Part shown: positions 12,102 to 19,592 of the stretch, one piece after another
Layout: the number at the start of each line of letters is the position of its first letter
How positions within the stretch are numbered: the first letter of the stretch is position 1
Source: Rhizobium leguminosarum
GTDB lineage: Bacteria; Pseudomonadota; Alphaproteobacteria; Rhizobiales; Rhizobiaceae
NCBI RefSeq assembly: GCF_002953715.1
Contig: NZ_CP025012.1
Location: forward strand, 4,025,001 to 4,089,000
Length of the DNA stretch: 64,000 nt
Direction: 5' to 3'
Program-made: the position numbers and the translations under genes
Notes under the pieces: generated by a model
Seen by the model: the letters and a program-made list of their open reading frames with translations, nothing else
Database searches by the model: none
Told to the model about the DNA's origin: nothing

Positions 12102-12955
12102 GCGGCGACGCCTCCGGCGACTGCTCCCGCAATCTTCTCGACCGAGAATTCCCGGCCATTCCTCAGGTTCGGGATCTTGTCATGCGCGGCCTTGACCGCG
12201 GCGGGATCGATCTCGGAGACGATAACCGCCTCACCGCTGGCGCCGGCCGAAGCCAGCACCGTGCCCCAGGGATCGATGATCATCGAATGGCCGAAGGTCT
12301 CGCGCCCGTCCTCGTGCCAGCCGGCCTGCGCGGCGGCAATGACGAAGACACCGTTCTCGATCGCCCGTGCCCTGAGCAGGATCTCCCAATGCGCCTCGCC
12401 GGTCTGCTTGGTAAAGGCGGCGGGAACTGTCATCACCTCGGCGCCGGCCATGGCCTGGGCGCGGAAGAGCGCGGGAAAACGCACGTCGTAACAGATCGCA
12501 AAGCCCATTTCGGCAAAGGGCAGCGACAGGACGCGGGCCTCCGAGCCGGCTGTATAGGCGGCACTTTCACGCCAGCTCTCGCCATTATCGAGATCGACGT
12601 CGAACATATGGATCTTGTCGTAGCGATTGAGAATCCTGCCGTCGGGGCCGAACAGGAAACCGCGATTGGCGATCTTGCCGTCGGCAAGGGCAATCGCTGT
12701 CGAACCGACATGCATGTGGATGCCGAGTTCCACGGCAAGCTCTGAGCCTGTCTTAACGATAATGTCATGCGCCTCGTCGGCAAGCACGGCGCGTGCCGCC
12801 GCACGGTCTCGCTGCAGCATGCCGGTCATCTCGGGTGTCTGCACATAGGTCGCGCCCTGGGCAACGGCCTCGCGCACCAGCCGCGCCATGGCGGCGGCAT
12901 TCTTCACCGGATCGACCCCGGAGCACATCTGAACAGCTGCGGCCTTGAAGCTCAT
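12098..12955 (-). CDS. Carbon-nitrogen hydrolase (Nit1/Nit2-like omega-amidase family)
   Basis: 285 residues. The Glu-Lys-Cys triad of the nitrilase superfamily is visible: the E of TPEMTG, the K of YDKIHMFDVDL and the C of GFAICYDVRFP. The Nit-type motifs suggest hydrolysis of small amides such as deaminated glutathione or alpha-keto acid amides. The adjacent grxC makes a glutathione-repair role attractive, but that is inference. The start at 12955 is preceded by GAGGAAG; a 27-residue upstream extension lacks conservation signs. Lies 10 bases after grxC. Confidence 0.9.
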   Translation of the reverse strand: MSFKAAAVQMCSGVDPVKNAAAMARLVREAVAQGATYVQTPEMTGMLQRDRAAARAVLADEAHDIIVKTGSELAVELGIHMHVGSTAIALADGKIANRGFLFGPDGRILNRYDKIHMFDVDLDNGESWRESAAYTAGSEARVLSLPFAEMGFAICYDVRFPALFRAQAMAGAEVMTVPAAFTKQTGEAHWEILLRARAIENGVFVIAAAQAGWHEDGRETFGHSMIIDPWGTVLASAGASGEAVIVSEIDPAAVKAAHDKIPNLRNGREFSVEKIAGAVAGGVAA

Positions 12956-12965
12956 CGGTTCTTCC

Positions 12966-13223
12966 TCAAGCCGCCAGCATCGGATCGAGCTTGCCGGCCC
13001 GATCGAGCGCAAAGAGATCGTCGCAACCGCCGACATGATCGGCGCCGATGAAAATCTGCGGAAAAGTGGTCCGTCCGTTCGACTTGCCGATCATCTCCTG
13101 GCGAAGATCCGGCGAAAAGGTCGCGTCGTGCTCGACATATTCGACGCCCTTTTCTTCGAGAAGGGACTTGGCGCGGGTGCAATAGCCGCAAAACTGCCGC
13201 GTATAGATGGTGACGGGTACCAT
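12966..13223 (-). CDS. grxC: Glutaredoxin 3
   Basis: 85 residues, the normal size. It reduces disulfides with glutathione. The active site is CGYC where most dithiol glutaredoxins have CPYC; both cysteines are kept, so the protein should still be dithiol. TFPQIFIG carries the cis-proline, and GGCDDL binds the gamma-glutamyl group. The start at 13223 is preceded by GGAGAG. It follows comF by 31 bases and leads into the amidase and DUF1178 genes. Confidence 0.94.
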   Translation of the reverse strand: MVPVTIYTRQFCGYCTRAKSLLEEKGVEYVEHDATFSPDLRQEMIGKSNGRTTFPQIFIGADHVGGCDDLFALDRAGKLDPMLAA

Positions 13224-13254
13224 AATCTCTCCAGACTGATGCCGGGTATTCCTG

Positions 13255-14031
13255 TCATATAGGCTCGGAGAGAGCCCTTGCAAAGGTCAAAACCGTTATG
13301 TCGGCCGCACCCGCCTTGCGCAGTGTCCGGCTTGCCGCAGCGACCGTCGCCCCTGTTGTATAGACGTCGTCGACGAGGACGAGACGCTTGCCGAAAATGT
13401 CGTTTTCGCAACCCTTGGTAATCGCAAAAGCGCCCCTGACATTGTCCTCGCGCGCCTTGGCGCCGAGGCCGACCTGCTGGCTGGTGCGCTTGACGCGAAC
13501 AAGCGTGGCGGCAAGCAGCGGCTTGCCCGAGAGCCTTGCCATATGGCGGGCAAGCTCGGCTGCCTGGTTGAACTTGCGCGCCAGCATGCGGGTGCGGTGC
13601 AGCGGCACCGGGATCAGCGCATCGCAGCTCTCGACCGTCCCGTCGGAAGCGCGCAGCATCCAGGCAGCCATCATCGGCGCCAGATCGGTGCGATCGCGAT
13701 ATTTGAGCCCATGAACAAGATCGCGGACGGCATGGTCGTGCGTTGCCGCCGACCGCAGCCGGTCGAAGGGCGGCGGGTTGGCGATCGCCTCGGCGCTGAG
13801 GATGCCGGCGCCGAGATCGTGCGAGAAGGGAATGCCGAGCACCTCGCAATAGGGCCGTTCGATAAAGCGGATGCCGGACCAGCATTTTGCGCAGAGCCCG
13901 CGATGGTCGCCTGTGGAAATACCGCAGACGGAGCAGGCGGGCGGATAAAAGAAATCGGCAAGCGCCGAAAACGGCCGCAAGAGATGCGCCCGCAAGAACT
14001 CTGACGGTTTTTCAGTGTTGATCAGTCCCAT
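13255..14031 (-). CDS. comF: ComF family phosphoribosyltransferase-like protein
   Basis: 258 residues. An N-terminal zinc-finger-like region (FFYPPACSVCG ... GLCAKCW) precedes a type-I phosphoribosyltransferase domain with the PRPP loop LVLVDDVYTTGAT. ComF proteins are linked to DNA uptake in competent bacteria, but in alphaproteobacteria the role is not settled. The open frame continues 69 bases upstream, but that part lies in a dispersed palindromic repeat, so MGLINTEK at 14031 is the likelier start. The ribosome binding site is weak. Confidence 0.88.
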   Translation of the reverse strand: MGLINTEKPSEFLRAHLLRPFSALADFFYPPACSVCGISTGDHRGLCAKCWSGIRFIERPYCEVLGIPFSHDLGAGILSAEAIANPPPFDRLRSAATHDHAVRDLVHGLKYRDRTDLAPMMAAWMLRASDGTVESCDALIPVPLHRTRMLARKFNQAAELARHMARLSGKPLLAATLVRVKRTSQQVGLGAKAREDNVRGAFAITKGCENDIFGKRLVLVDDVYTTGATVAAASRTLRKAGAADITVLTFARALSEPI

Positions 14032-14044
14032 GCCGCCGAGACTA

Positions 14045-14143
14045 GCGCATAACCCCGAAAATCGGAATCGATTTTCGGAAAGGATTATGCGCAGATTCAA
14101 AGTGATAGAGCGTCCTTAGCGCGTCCTGTGGACGCGGCGCTCT
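14045..14143. repeat. Family A dispersed palindromic repeat (RIME-like)
   Basis: A long inverted repeat (GCGCATAA ... TTATGCGC around GAAAATCGGAATCGATTTTC) is followed by the shared block 'ATTCAAAGTGATAGAGCGTCC' and a second hairpin ending GCGGCGCTC. Related copies occur at 32988, 36597, 52445, 56535, 57573 and 61925. It fills the space between comF and the divergent methyltransferase. Confidence 0.8.
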
Positions 14144-14208
14144 AGCCTATTCTTCGCGAAAGGAAAATCGTCTTGCCGCACAGGCGGCACGGGACTAAGG
14201 ACATCGCC

Positions 14209-15093
14209 ATGGAAACGATCTTCGACAGAGCCCTGATCGCCGCACATCGCCATCGCGCGCTTGTAAACAACGACGCGAAAGCCGCCTTCCTGCTCGACAT
14301 TGCCGCTGAGGAAATGGCCGAGCGGCTTACTGTGGTCGAGCGGACTTTCGAGACCGCCGTCGAACTGCATGGCGCAACTGGTGCTGCCGCCCGTGCCGCG
14401 CTGGCGACGGGCAAAATCGGCACGATGATCCGCGTCGAAAGCGAGAAGGCCTATGCCAGGCCGGGCGAAACCTTGATCGAGGCGCCGCTCGAGGACGTGC
14501 CGCTTGAACCGCAATCGGCCAATCTTATTCTTGCGCCGCTCAGCCTGCATCTGACCAACGATACGCCGGGTGTCTTCATCCAGATCCGCCGCGCCCTGAA
14601 GCCGGACGGCCTGTTCATGGCCGCGATCTCCGGCGCCGGCACGTTGCAGGAACTGCGCGATGTGCTGCTGGCCACCGAGGTCGAGATGACCGGTGGCGCA
14701 AGCCCGCGTGTCATTCCCTTCGCGGATGTGCGCGATGTCGGCAGCCTCATGCAGCGCGCCGGCTTCACCTTGCCGGTAATCGATGCGGAGAACTATACGG
14801 TGCGCTATGATTCGCTCTTTCCGCTGATGCGGGATCTGCGAGCGATGGGCATGAGCAATCCGCTTGCGGCCCGCGCCCGGATGCCGCTGACACGCGCCTT
14901 CTTCCTGCGCGCGGCGGAGATCTACGCCGAACGTTATTCCGATCCCGATGGACGTATCCGCGCCACCTTCTCGATCATCTATGTCTCGGGATGGGCTGCC
15001 CATGAGAGCCAGCAAAAGCCGCTCAGGCCGGGTTCGGCCAAGGCGCGCCTTGCCGATGCACTGAAGGTGGACGAACACAAGCTCAAGCAGTAA
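14209..15093 (+). CDS. Class I SAM-dependent methyltransferase, BioC/NDUFAF5-like
   Basis: 294 residues. It begins METIFDRALIAAHRHRAL after a TAAGGA site. The Rossmann-type core is recognisable, but the usual glycine-rich motif I is degenerate (LHGATGAAARAAL). The later motifs LILAPLSLHLTNDTPGVFIQIRRALKPDGLFMAAI are clear. In mitochondria the related NDUFAF5 hydroxylates a complex I subunit. Whether the bacterial relative methylates or hydroxylates is open. Convergent with the Flp pilin gene. Confidence 0.83.
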   Translation: METIFDRALIAAHRHRALVNNDAKAAFLLDIAAEEMAERLTVVERTFETAVELHGATGAAARAALATGKIGTMIRVESEKAYARPGETLIEAPLEDVPLEPQSANLILAPLSLHLTNDTPGVFIQIRRALKPDGLFMAAISGAGTLQELRDVLLATEVEMTGGASPRVIPFADVRDVGSLMQRAGFTLPVIDAENYTVRYDSLFPLMRDLRAMGMSNPLAARARMPLTRAFFLRAAEIYAERYSDPDGRIRATFSIIYVSGWAAHESQQKPLRPGSAKARLADALKVDEHKLKQ

Positions 15094-15108
15094 GGGCCGG
15101 CTGCTTCT

Positions 15109-15276
15109 TCAATTCACCGTCATATTGTTGTTGATCACGTTGAAGACGTCCTGCAAGGCGCCGGTGAAGACCCCGAGACCGGAGACGAGAGCGCCACAAA
15201 TGAGGGCGGCGATCAAGCCATACTCAATTGCCGTCGCACCGCTGTTATCTGCAAGAAATGCTTTCAAAATACGCAT
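15109..15276 (-). CDS. Flp/Fap-family type IVb pilin
   Basis: 55 residues. A short leader MRILKAFLADNSG is followed by ATAIEYGLIAALICGALVSG, the hydrophobic Flp pilin segment with the conserved Glu and Tyr used for prepilin cleavage and assembly. Such proteins form the tad/flp adhesive pilus. No tad assembly genes are in the window, so this is an orphan pilin here. The start was chosen at MRILKAF because the upstream extension is Arg-rich and atypical. Confidence 0.9.
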   Translation of the reverse strand: MRILKAFLADNSGATAIEYGLIAALICGALVSGLGVFTGALQDVFNVINNNMTVN

Positions 15277-15350
15277 TATTTCGCGACCCTCTGAGCGAAA
15301 CCAACGGCAAACGACCAATTCCACGACCATCGGGCGACGGCCGGCATATT

Positions 15351-15668
15351 TCAGCAACCGGCGCCGACGCCATAGCCCTGGACGACGCAGACCGAACCGG
15401 GCGTATCCTGAAGGACGCTGCGGCGGATCGTATAACGCTTGCCGCTGTCAGTCTTCGGGATTGATCCCGTCGTGATCGTATCGAAATCCACCGGCGCGCT
15501 GGCAAAGACGCTTTTCTTCGAGGAATCCGCAAGCATTGGCGTCAGAATGAGCGTCAGCGCGACCACCGCCGTGCCGAACAGAAGGGCGATATTCAGCGCA
15601 CCCGTCCTGCGCGAGGCAGACGAAGCCCGTTCCTTTTCCCGGACAGCTTTCCAGAAATCATCGTCCAT
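15351..15668 (-). CDS. Small single-pass membrane protein of unknown function
   Basis: 105 residues from the ATG at 15668 (MDDDFWKAVREKERASS). A cytoplasmic charged head is followed by one transmembrane helix (ALNIALLFGTAVVALTLIL) and a periplasmic tail with two cysteines near the end (SVCVVQGYGVGAGC). Not recognised by family. It lies 74 bases upstream of the Flp pilin on the same strand, so they could be co-transcribed; a link to pilus function is speculation. Confidence 0.7.
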   Translation of the reverse strand: MDDDFWKAVREKERASSASRRTGALNIALLFGTAVVALTLILTPMLADSSKKSVFASAPVDFDTITTGSIPKTDSGKRYTIRRSVLQDTPGSVCVVQGYGVGAGC

Positions 15669-15794
15669 GACGTCAAGCCTTTTAATACACGCACGCCAGA
15701 TGCTTGATTGAGGCCGATCTTTGGCAGAAGGTGTTAAACGATCCATTAATATCCACAGCCGAAAACGGTGTGGCACAATAATAATCAGACAACG

Positions 15795-16208
15795 CTAAAG
15801 TAAATCCTGCAACATCGGGATGAGCGGCTCGTCGGCCGGCGGCATTGGATAATCGCGCAGCGCCTGCGGACGCACCCATTTTAGCGCCTGCCCCTCCCGG
15901 CCCTGGGGAATGCCCTCATAGCGCCGGCAGATATAAAGCGGCATCAAAAGGTGGAAGGTCTCGTAGGAGTGGCTGGCAAAGGTAAGCGGCGCAAGGCAGG
16001 CGATCTTGGTGTTGATGCCGAGCTCTTCCTCAAGCTCGCGCACCAGCGTTTCCTCCGGCGTCTCACCGGGTTCGACCTTGCCGCCCGGAAACTCCCACAA
16101 CCCGGCAAGCGACTTTCCCTCGGGACGCTGTGCCAACAGGATACGCCCATCGGCATCGATCAGCGCACAGGCGGCGACCAGCAATATCTTCCGGCCTGCC
16201 TCGCTCAT
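15795..16208 (-). CDS. mutT: 8-oxo-dGTP diphosphatase (MutT)
   Basis: 137 residues. It hydrolyses oxidised dGTP to prevent A:T to C:G mutations. The complete Nudix box GKVEPGETPEETLVRELEEELGI is present. The ATG at 16208 overlaps the stop of the upstream acetyltransferase by 4 bases, which favours it over an upstream in-frame start. Last gene of the argJ-acetyltransferase-mutT series. Confidence 0.94.
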   Translation of the reverse strand: MSEAGRKILLVAACALIDADGRILLAQRPEGKSLAGLWEFPGGKVEPGETPEETLVRELEEELGINTKIACLAPLTFASHSYETFHLLMPLYICRRYEGIPQGREGQALKWVRPQALRDYPMPPADEPLIPMLQDLL

Positions 16209-17023
16209 CGCGGCTCCTTTTGCCAATAGCAATAATGATAGGCGTCACGAAAACCGAGGCGCTCATAGAGTGCGACGGCCGGGCGGTTGGACAGCTTCAC
16301 CTGCAGCCAGGCCGAACGGGCGCTGCGCATGCGCGCCCAGCGCAGTGCCGAGGTGAGGATCTCGGTGCCGAGCCCCTCGCGCCGCCGCGCCTCGGAGACG
16401 GAGAGCGACATGATGCCGGCAAGGTCATTGTCCTGGACGCAGAGCACGGTCGCAAGCGGGCCGTCCGCCGCGTTCTCGATCATGAACAGGCCGGATGGCG
16501 GCTTGATCGCCGAGATGATTTCGGCAAGCGCCGGCTTCAGCGTCGGCGGTGCCTGGTCGACGGCGAGATTGGCGTCGACGAAACGGCCGACGTCATGGGT
16601 CGGCAGGTGATCGAGCGTATCCGGCAGCTCCGCCTCGGCAAGGTCGCAGGTCATCACCACCGTATCGTCGAAGCGCGTCCAGTTCTGCGCGCGCAGAAGT
16701 TCGATCAGCACCGGCGAGGCAAGCGGCGTCTGGCGGACCACGGCGGCACGGCCATAGGCCTCGAACTTCCGGCGCGCCTTTTCCAGGCGGATTTCGACGT
16801 CGCGATGATCCGAGGGATCGAGCGGCACGATCGAATTCAGCCGGTTGGATGGGTGACCGGCCGTCAGCCGCACTTGCCAGCTGCCGTCATATTGCACGGA
16901 TGCCGCCGGCCAGGCACGAAAGCCGACGGCCTCCAGCCTGCGCACCAGTGGCAGATTGTGTGAGAAAATGGATACCTGCGCCAATGAACGATCAGCTCCG
17001 ATAGTCGCCATTGATCGCAACAT
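16205..17023 (-). CDS. GNAT-family N-acetyltransferase
   Basis: About 268-272 residues depending on start. The C-terminal half carries the GNAT fold with the acetyl-CoA loop SEARRREGLGTEIL and the VALYERLGF signature. The N-terminal half looks like a degenerate second GNAT domain. Its 5' end overlaps the 3' end of argJ by about 20-32 bases. An AAGGAA close to the start does not decide between ATG 17023, TTG 17020 and ATG 17011. The substrate is unknown. Confidence 0.87.
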   Translation of the reverse strand: MLRSMATIGADRSLAQVSIFSHNLPLVRRLEAVGFRAWPAASVQYDGSWQVRLTAGHPSNRLNSIVPLDPSDHRDVEIRLEKARRKFEAYGRAAVVRQTPLASPVLIELLRAQNWTRFDDTVVMTCDLAEAELPDTLDHLPTHDVGRFVDANLAVDQAPPTLKPALAEIISAIKPPSGLFMIENAADGPLATVLCVQDNDLAGIMSLSVSEARRREGLGTEILTSALRWARMRSARSAWLQVKLSNRPAVALYERLGFRDAYHYCYWQKEPR

Positions 17024-18233
17024 ATTCCTTGGTGAGGTCGCAGGTCCAGACCGTTGCTGTGCCGGCGCCGAGCCCGATATCGACTTTGACGGGGATATCC
17101 TGCGCCTTCATGACGTTCGAGGCGGCCTCCTCGGAATAATCGGGATCACGCTCGCCATTGACGGCGACCCTGATGTCGCCGAACCAGATGGCGAGCCGGT
17201 CACGGTCGGCCATCTCGCCGGACTTGCCGACGGCCATGACGATACGGCCCCAATTGGCGTCTTCGCCGGCGGCCGCCGTCTTGACCAGCGGCGAATTGGC
17301 GATCGACAGCGCGATACGCTTGGCGGCGGCATCACTCTCGGCACCCGTCACGGTGATTTCAAGCATCTTGGTGGCACCCTCGCCGTCGCGCACCACCTGC
17401 AGCGACAGGTCCTTCAGCACTTCGTTGAGTGCGGCCCGGAAGGCAGCAAGGCGCGGATCATCGGCACGTTCGATGCGGGCCTGGCCGTCCTCAGCCGCGG
17501 CACCCGTCGCAAACAGCATCAGCGTATCGGAGGTGGACGTGTCGCTGTCGACGGTCATGGAATTGAAGGTCGGGCCAACGCCGTCAGACAGAAGCGCCTG
17601 CAGCGCGGCAGGCGCAATGTCGGCATCGGTGACGACGAAGGAGAGCATCGTCGCCATATCAGGCGCGATCATGCCGGCGCCCTTGGCGATACCGTTGATC
17701 GTCACGGCCACGCCGCCGATCTCGGCGCTGCGGGTGGAAACCTTCGGATAGGTGTCGGTCGTCATGATCGCCTTGGCGGCCTCGAACCAGAAATCGCCGG
17801 TCGCTTCGACCTGCATCCGGTCCAGAACGCCTGAGAATTTGGTGGCATCGAGCGGCTCGCCTATGACGCCGGTCGAGGCCAGATAGACCTCGTTTTCGGC
17901 GCAGCCGACGGCAGCGGCAGCCGACTTGGCCGTCAGCGCGGTCGCCTGGCGGCCCTTCAGGCCGGTGAAAGCATTGGCATTGCCGGAATTGACGACGACG
18001 GCGCGGGCGCTGCCATGGGAGAGATTGGCCCGGCAGAAATCCACCGGCGCCGACGGGCACTTCGAGCGGGTAAAAACGCCCGCAACAGTCGCCGGCCGGT
18101 CGAAGACCATCATCAGCACGTCTGTGCGGTTCTTGTACTTGATGCCGGCGGAAGCCGTCGCCATGCGCACGCCGCGCAGCGGCGGCATCGAGACGAAGGA
18201 TTTCGGGGCGAGCGGAGAGACGGAACCGGACAT
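16992..18233 (-). CDS. argJ: Bifunctional ornithine acetyltransferase / N-acetylglutamate synthase ArgJ
   Basis: 413 residues. ArgJ moves the acetyl group from N-acetylornithine to glutamate, recycling it in arginine synthesis. The self-cleavage site KGAGMIAPDMATML is intact with the nucleophile Thr at 195; the proenzyme is cut into alpha and beta chains there. The ATG at 18233 follows GGCAGG; an in-frame TTG 15 bases earlier is less likely. argH of the same pathway is elsewhere in the window, at 45979. Confidence 0.96.
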   Translation of the reverse strand: MSGSVSPLAPKSFVSMPPLRGVRMATASAGIKYKNRTDVLMMVFDRPATVAGVFTRSKCPSAPVDFCRANLSHGSARAVVVNSGNANAFTGLKGRQATALTAKSAAAAVGCAENEVYLASTGVIGEPLDATKFSGVLDRMQVEATGDFWFEAAKAIMTTDTYPKVSTRSAEIGGVAVTINGIAKGAGMIAPDMATMLSFVVTDADIAPAALQALLSDGVGPTFNSMTVDSDTSTSDTLMLFATGAAAEDGQARIERADDPRLAAFRAALNEVLKDLSLQVVRDGEGATKMLEITVTGAESDAAAKRIALSIANSPLVKTAAAGEDANWGRIVMAVGKSGEMADRDRLAIWFGDIRVAVNGERDPDYSEEAASNVMKAQDIPVKVDIGLGAGTATVWTCDLTKEYVAINGDYRS

Positions 18234-18250
18234 GATGAGACCTGCCAATG

Positions 18251-18296
18251 AGCATTTCCAGGCGAAATGGAAACCGGTTCGCCGTCCGGAAATGCG
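18251..18296. repeat. Family C dispersed hairpin repeat
   Basis: GCATTTCC and GGAAATGC flank an inner AACCGG-containing arm. The same design recurs at 25184, 56634 and 59236. It lies just upstream of argJ. Confidence 0.65.
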
Positions 18297-18301
18297 ACAA
18301 C

Positions 18302-18426
18302 AAACGATGCCAGAGCATGATGCCGAAAGGTGTCAGCGGTTTTCGGACGACACCATGCTCACCTTCTTTGATTTAGATCCGGATTCCGTTTTTAGGCGGA
18401 TCAGGCCCAAAATCATCCGGATCTAA
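18302..18426. repeat. Family B dispersed palindromic repeat
   Basis: Two adjoining palindromes. The first is GAGCATGATGCCGAAA ... GACACCATGCTC. The second is a GATTTAGATCCGGATTCC / ATCATCCGGATCTAA arm pair around TAGGCGGATCAGGCC. A second copy in reverse orientation is at 51862-51977. Confidence 0.75.
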
Positions 18427-18430
18427 TGAA

Positions 18431-18450
18431 GGGCCCGGAAAACCGGGCCC
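18431..18450 (-). terminator. Terminator-like hairpin downstream of ppi
   Basis: A perfect 8-bp GC stem GGGCCCGG / CCGGGCCC with an AAAA loop lies 15 bases past the ppi stop. The following T tract is poor, so termination may be partial and allow read-through to argJ. Confidence 0.6.
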
Positions 18451-18464
18451 TGATGCGATTATTA

Positions 18465-19346
18465 TTACTGCTGCGGCGCCGGGGCGACGGGCTCACTGCC
18501 CGGCTCCGGCTGCTTGTTGGCCTGGTCGTAACCCTTGCGCAGCGTCTCGTCCGTGATCTCGATCTTGGCGGAGGCCTTCGCCTTGTTCAGGAGCTCAAGA
18601 TACTTGTCGCGCATGACGAGCTGACGAACCTGATCCTGCACCTGCTCGAAGGGCGGCGGCGGAGCGTCGCGCTTATCCTCGACCTTGATGACGTGGAAGC
18701 CGAAATCGGTCTTCACCGGCGTCTTGGAATAGGTGCCCTTCTCAAGCGCGAAGGCTGCGTCTTCGAATTCCTTGACCATGCGGCCGCGCGAGAAATAGCC
18801 GAGATCGCCGCCTTCCGACTTGTTCGGATCAGTGGATTTTTCCTTGGCGAGTTCGGCGAAATCCTTGCCGGCGTCGAGCTGCTTGATGATGTCCTTGGCT
18901 TCGTCCTCGGTCTTGACGAGGATATGACGGGCGTGGACTTCCTCCTGCTTCGGCAGGGCGGCGACTTCCTTGTCGTAGCGGGCCTTGACTTCGTCAGGCG
19001 TCACGATGTCGACGACATGCTTCTTGAAATAGGCATTGTGCAGCTCGCGGTCGGTGAGATACTGCATGCGCTTCTTGAATTCGTCGGTCTGATCGAGCTT
19101 CTCGGCCGCAGCGTCGGCGGCGAGCAGCTTCACGTCGATGGCGGCGGAAAGGGCTGCGACCTTCTTCTGGTCATCGGGAAGCTGCGCCAGCTGCGGGTCG
19201 AGATTGGCGACCGCGAGGTCGAGTTCCGACTGGTGGATCTCCAGGGTGCCGACCTTGGCGATGACGGCGTCATCGGCATGGGCCGGGGCCTGGAGCGCAA
19301 CAAAAGTTGCAAACGCCAGAACGGCAAGTTTGTTGGTGCTCAACAT
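18465..19346 (-). CDS. Periplasmic parvulin-type peptidyl-prolyl isomerase
   Basis: 293 residues with a Sec signal peptide (MLSTNKLAVLAFATFVALQAPAHA, cut after AHA). A helical SurA-like N-terminal region (about 25-140) is followed by a PpiC rotamase domain with HARHILVKTEDEA, GGDLGYFSRGRMVKEFE and KTDFGFHVIKVEDKR. It probably helps outer-membrane proteins fold. It is divergent from secA, so a translocation motor and an export chaperone share one intergenic region. The start is preceded by GAAGGG. Confidence 0.92.
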   Translation of the reverse strand: MLSTNKLAVLAFATFVALQAPAHADDAVIAKVGTLEIHQSELDLAVANLDPQLAQLPDDQKKVAALSAAIDVKLLAADAAAEKLDQTDEFKKRMQYLTDRELHNAYFKKHVVDIVTPDEVKARYDKEVAALPKQEEVHARHILVKTEDEAKDIIKQLDAGKDFAELAKEKSTDPNKSEGGDLGYFSRGRMVKEFEDAAFALEKGTYSKTPVKTDFGFHVIKVEDKRDAPPPPFEQVQDQVRQLVMRDKYLELLNKAKASAKIEITDETLRKGYDQANKQPEPGSEPVAPAPQQ

Positions 19347-19449
19347 GAAATACCCTTCACAGTTACATCGCCGGTTTCAGCATCCCCTGAATCCAGCTCA
19401 AAATAGCCATCAACACCGGATTGTGGCCTTTCTGTATCCGCCAAATCCG

Positions 19450-19478
19450 TTGACATCATTCGACCCCCCTCTTATCTG
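19450..19478 (+). promoter_or_regulatory. Candidate sigma-70-type promoter for secA
   Basis: TTGACA at 19450-19455, a 17-base spacer, then TATCTG at 19473-19478. The -35 is perfect and the -10 weak. It would give a leader of about 110 bases before the secA ATG. Confidence 0.5.
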
Positions 19479-19592
19479 TCACGCAACCTCGCGTCCAGAA
19501 CAGTTTCCGGGCGTTTTAAGGCGCGCGCCTGATTTTCGGCTGGGCCGCGGACAAGAAACGCCGGGGATGAATATTGAGAAAGGGCCAGTCAT

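Noticed and set aside
15725..15750. TTAA-N8-TTAA upstream of the small membrane protein and Flp pilin, resembling a CtrA site
   Set aside because: The spacing is one base longer than the TTAA-N7-TTAA consensus and there is no TTAACC core.
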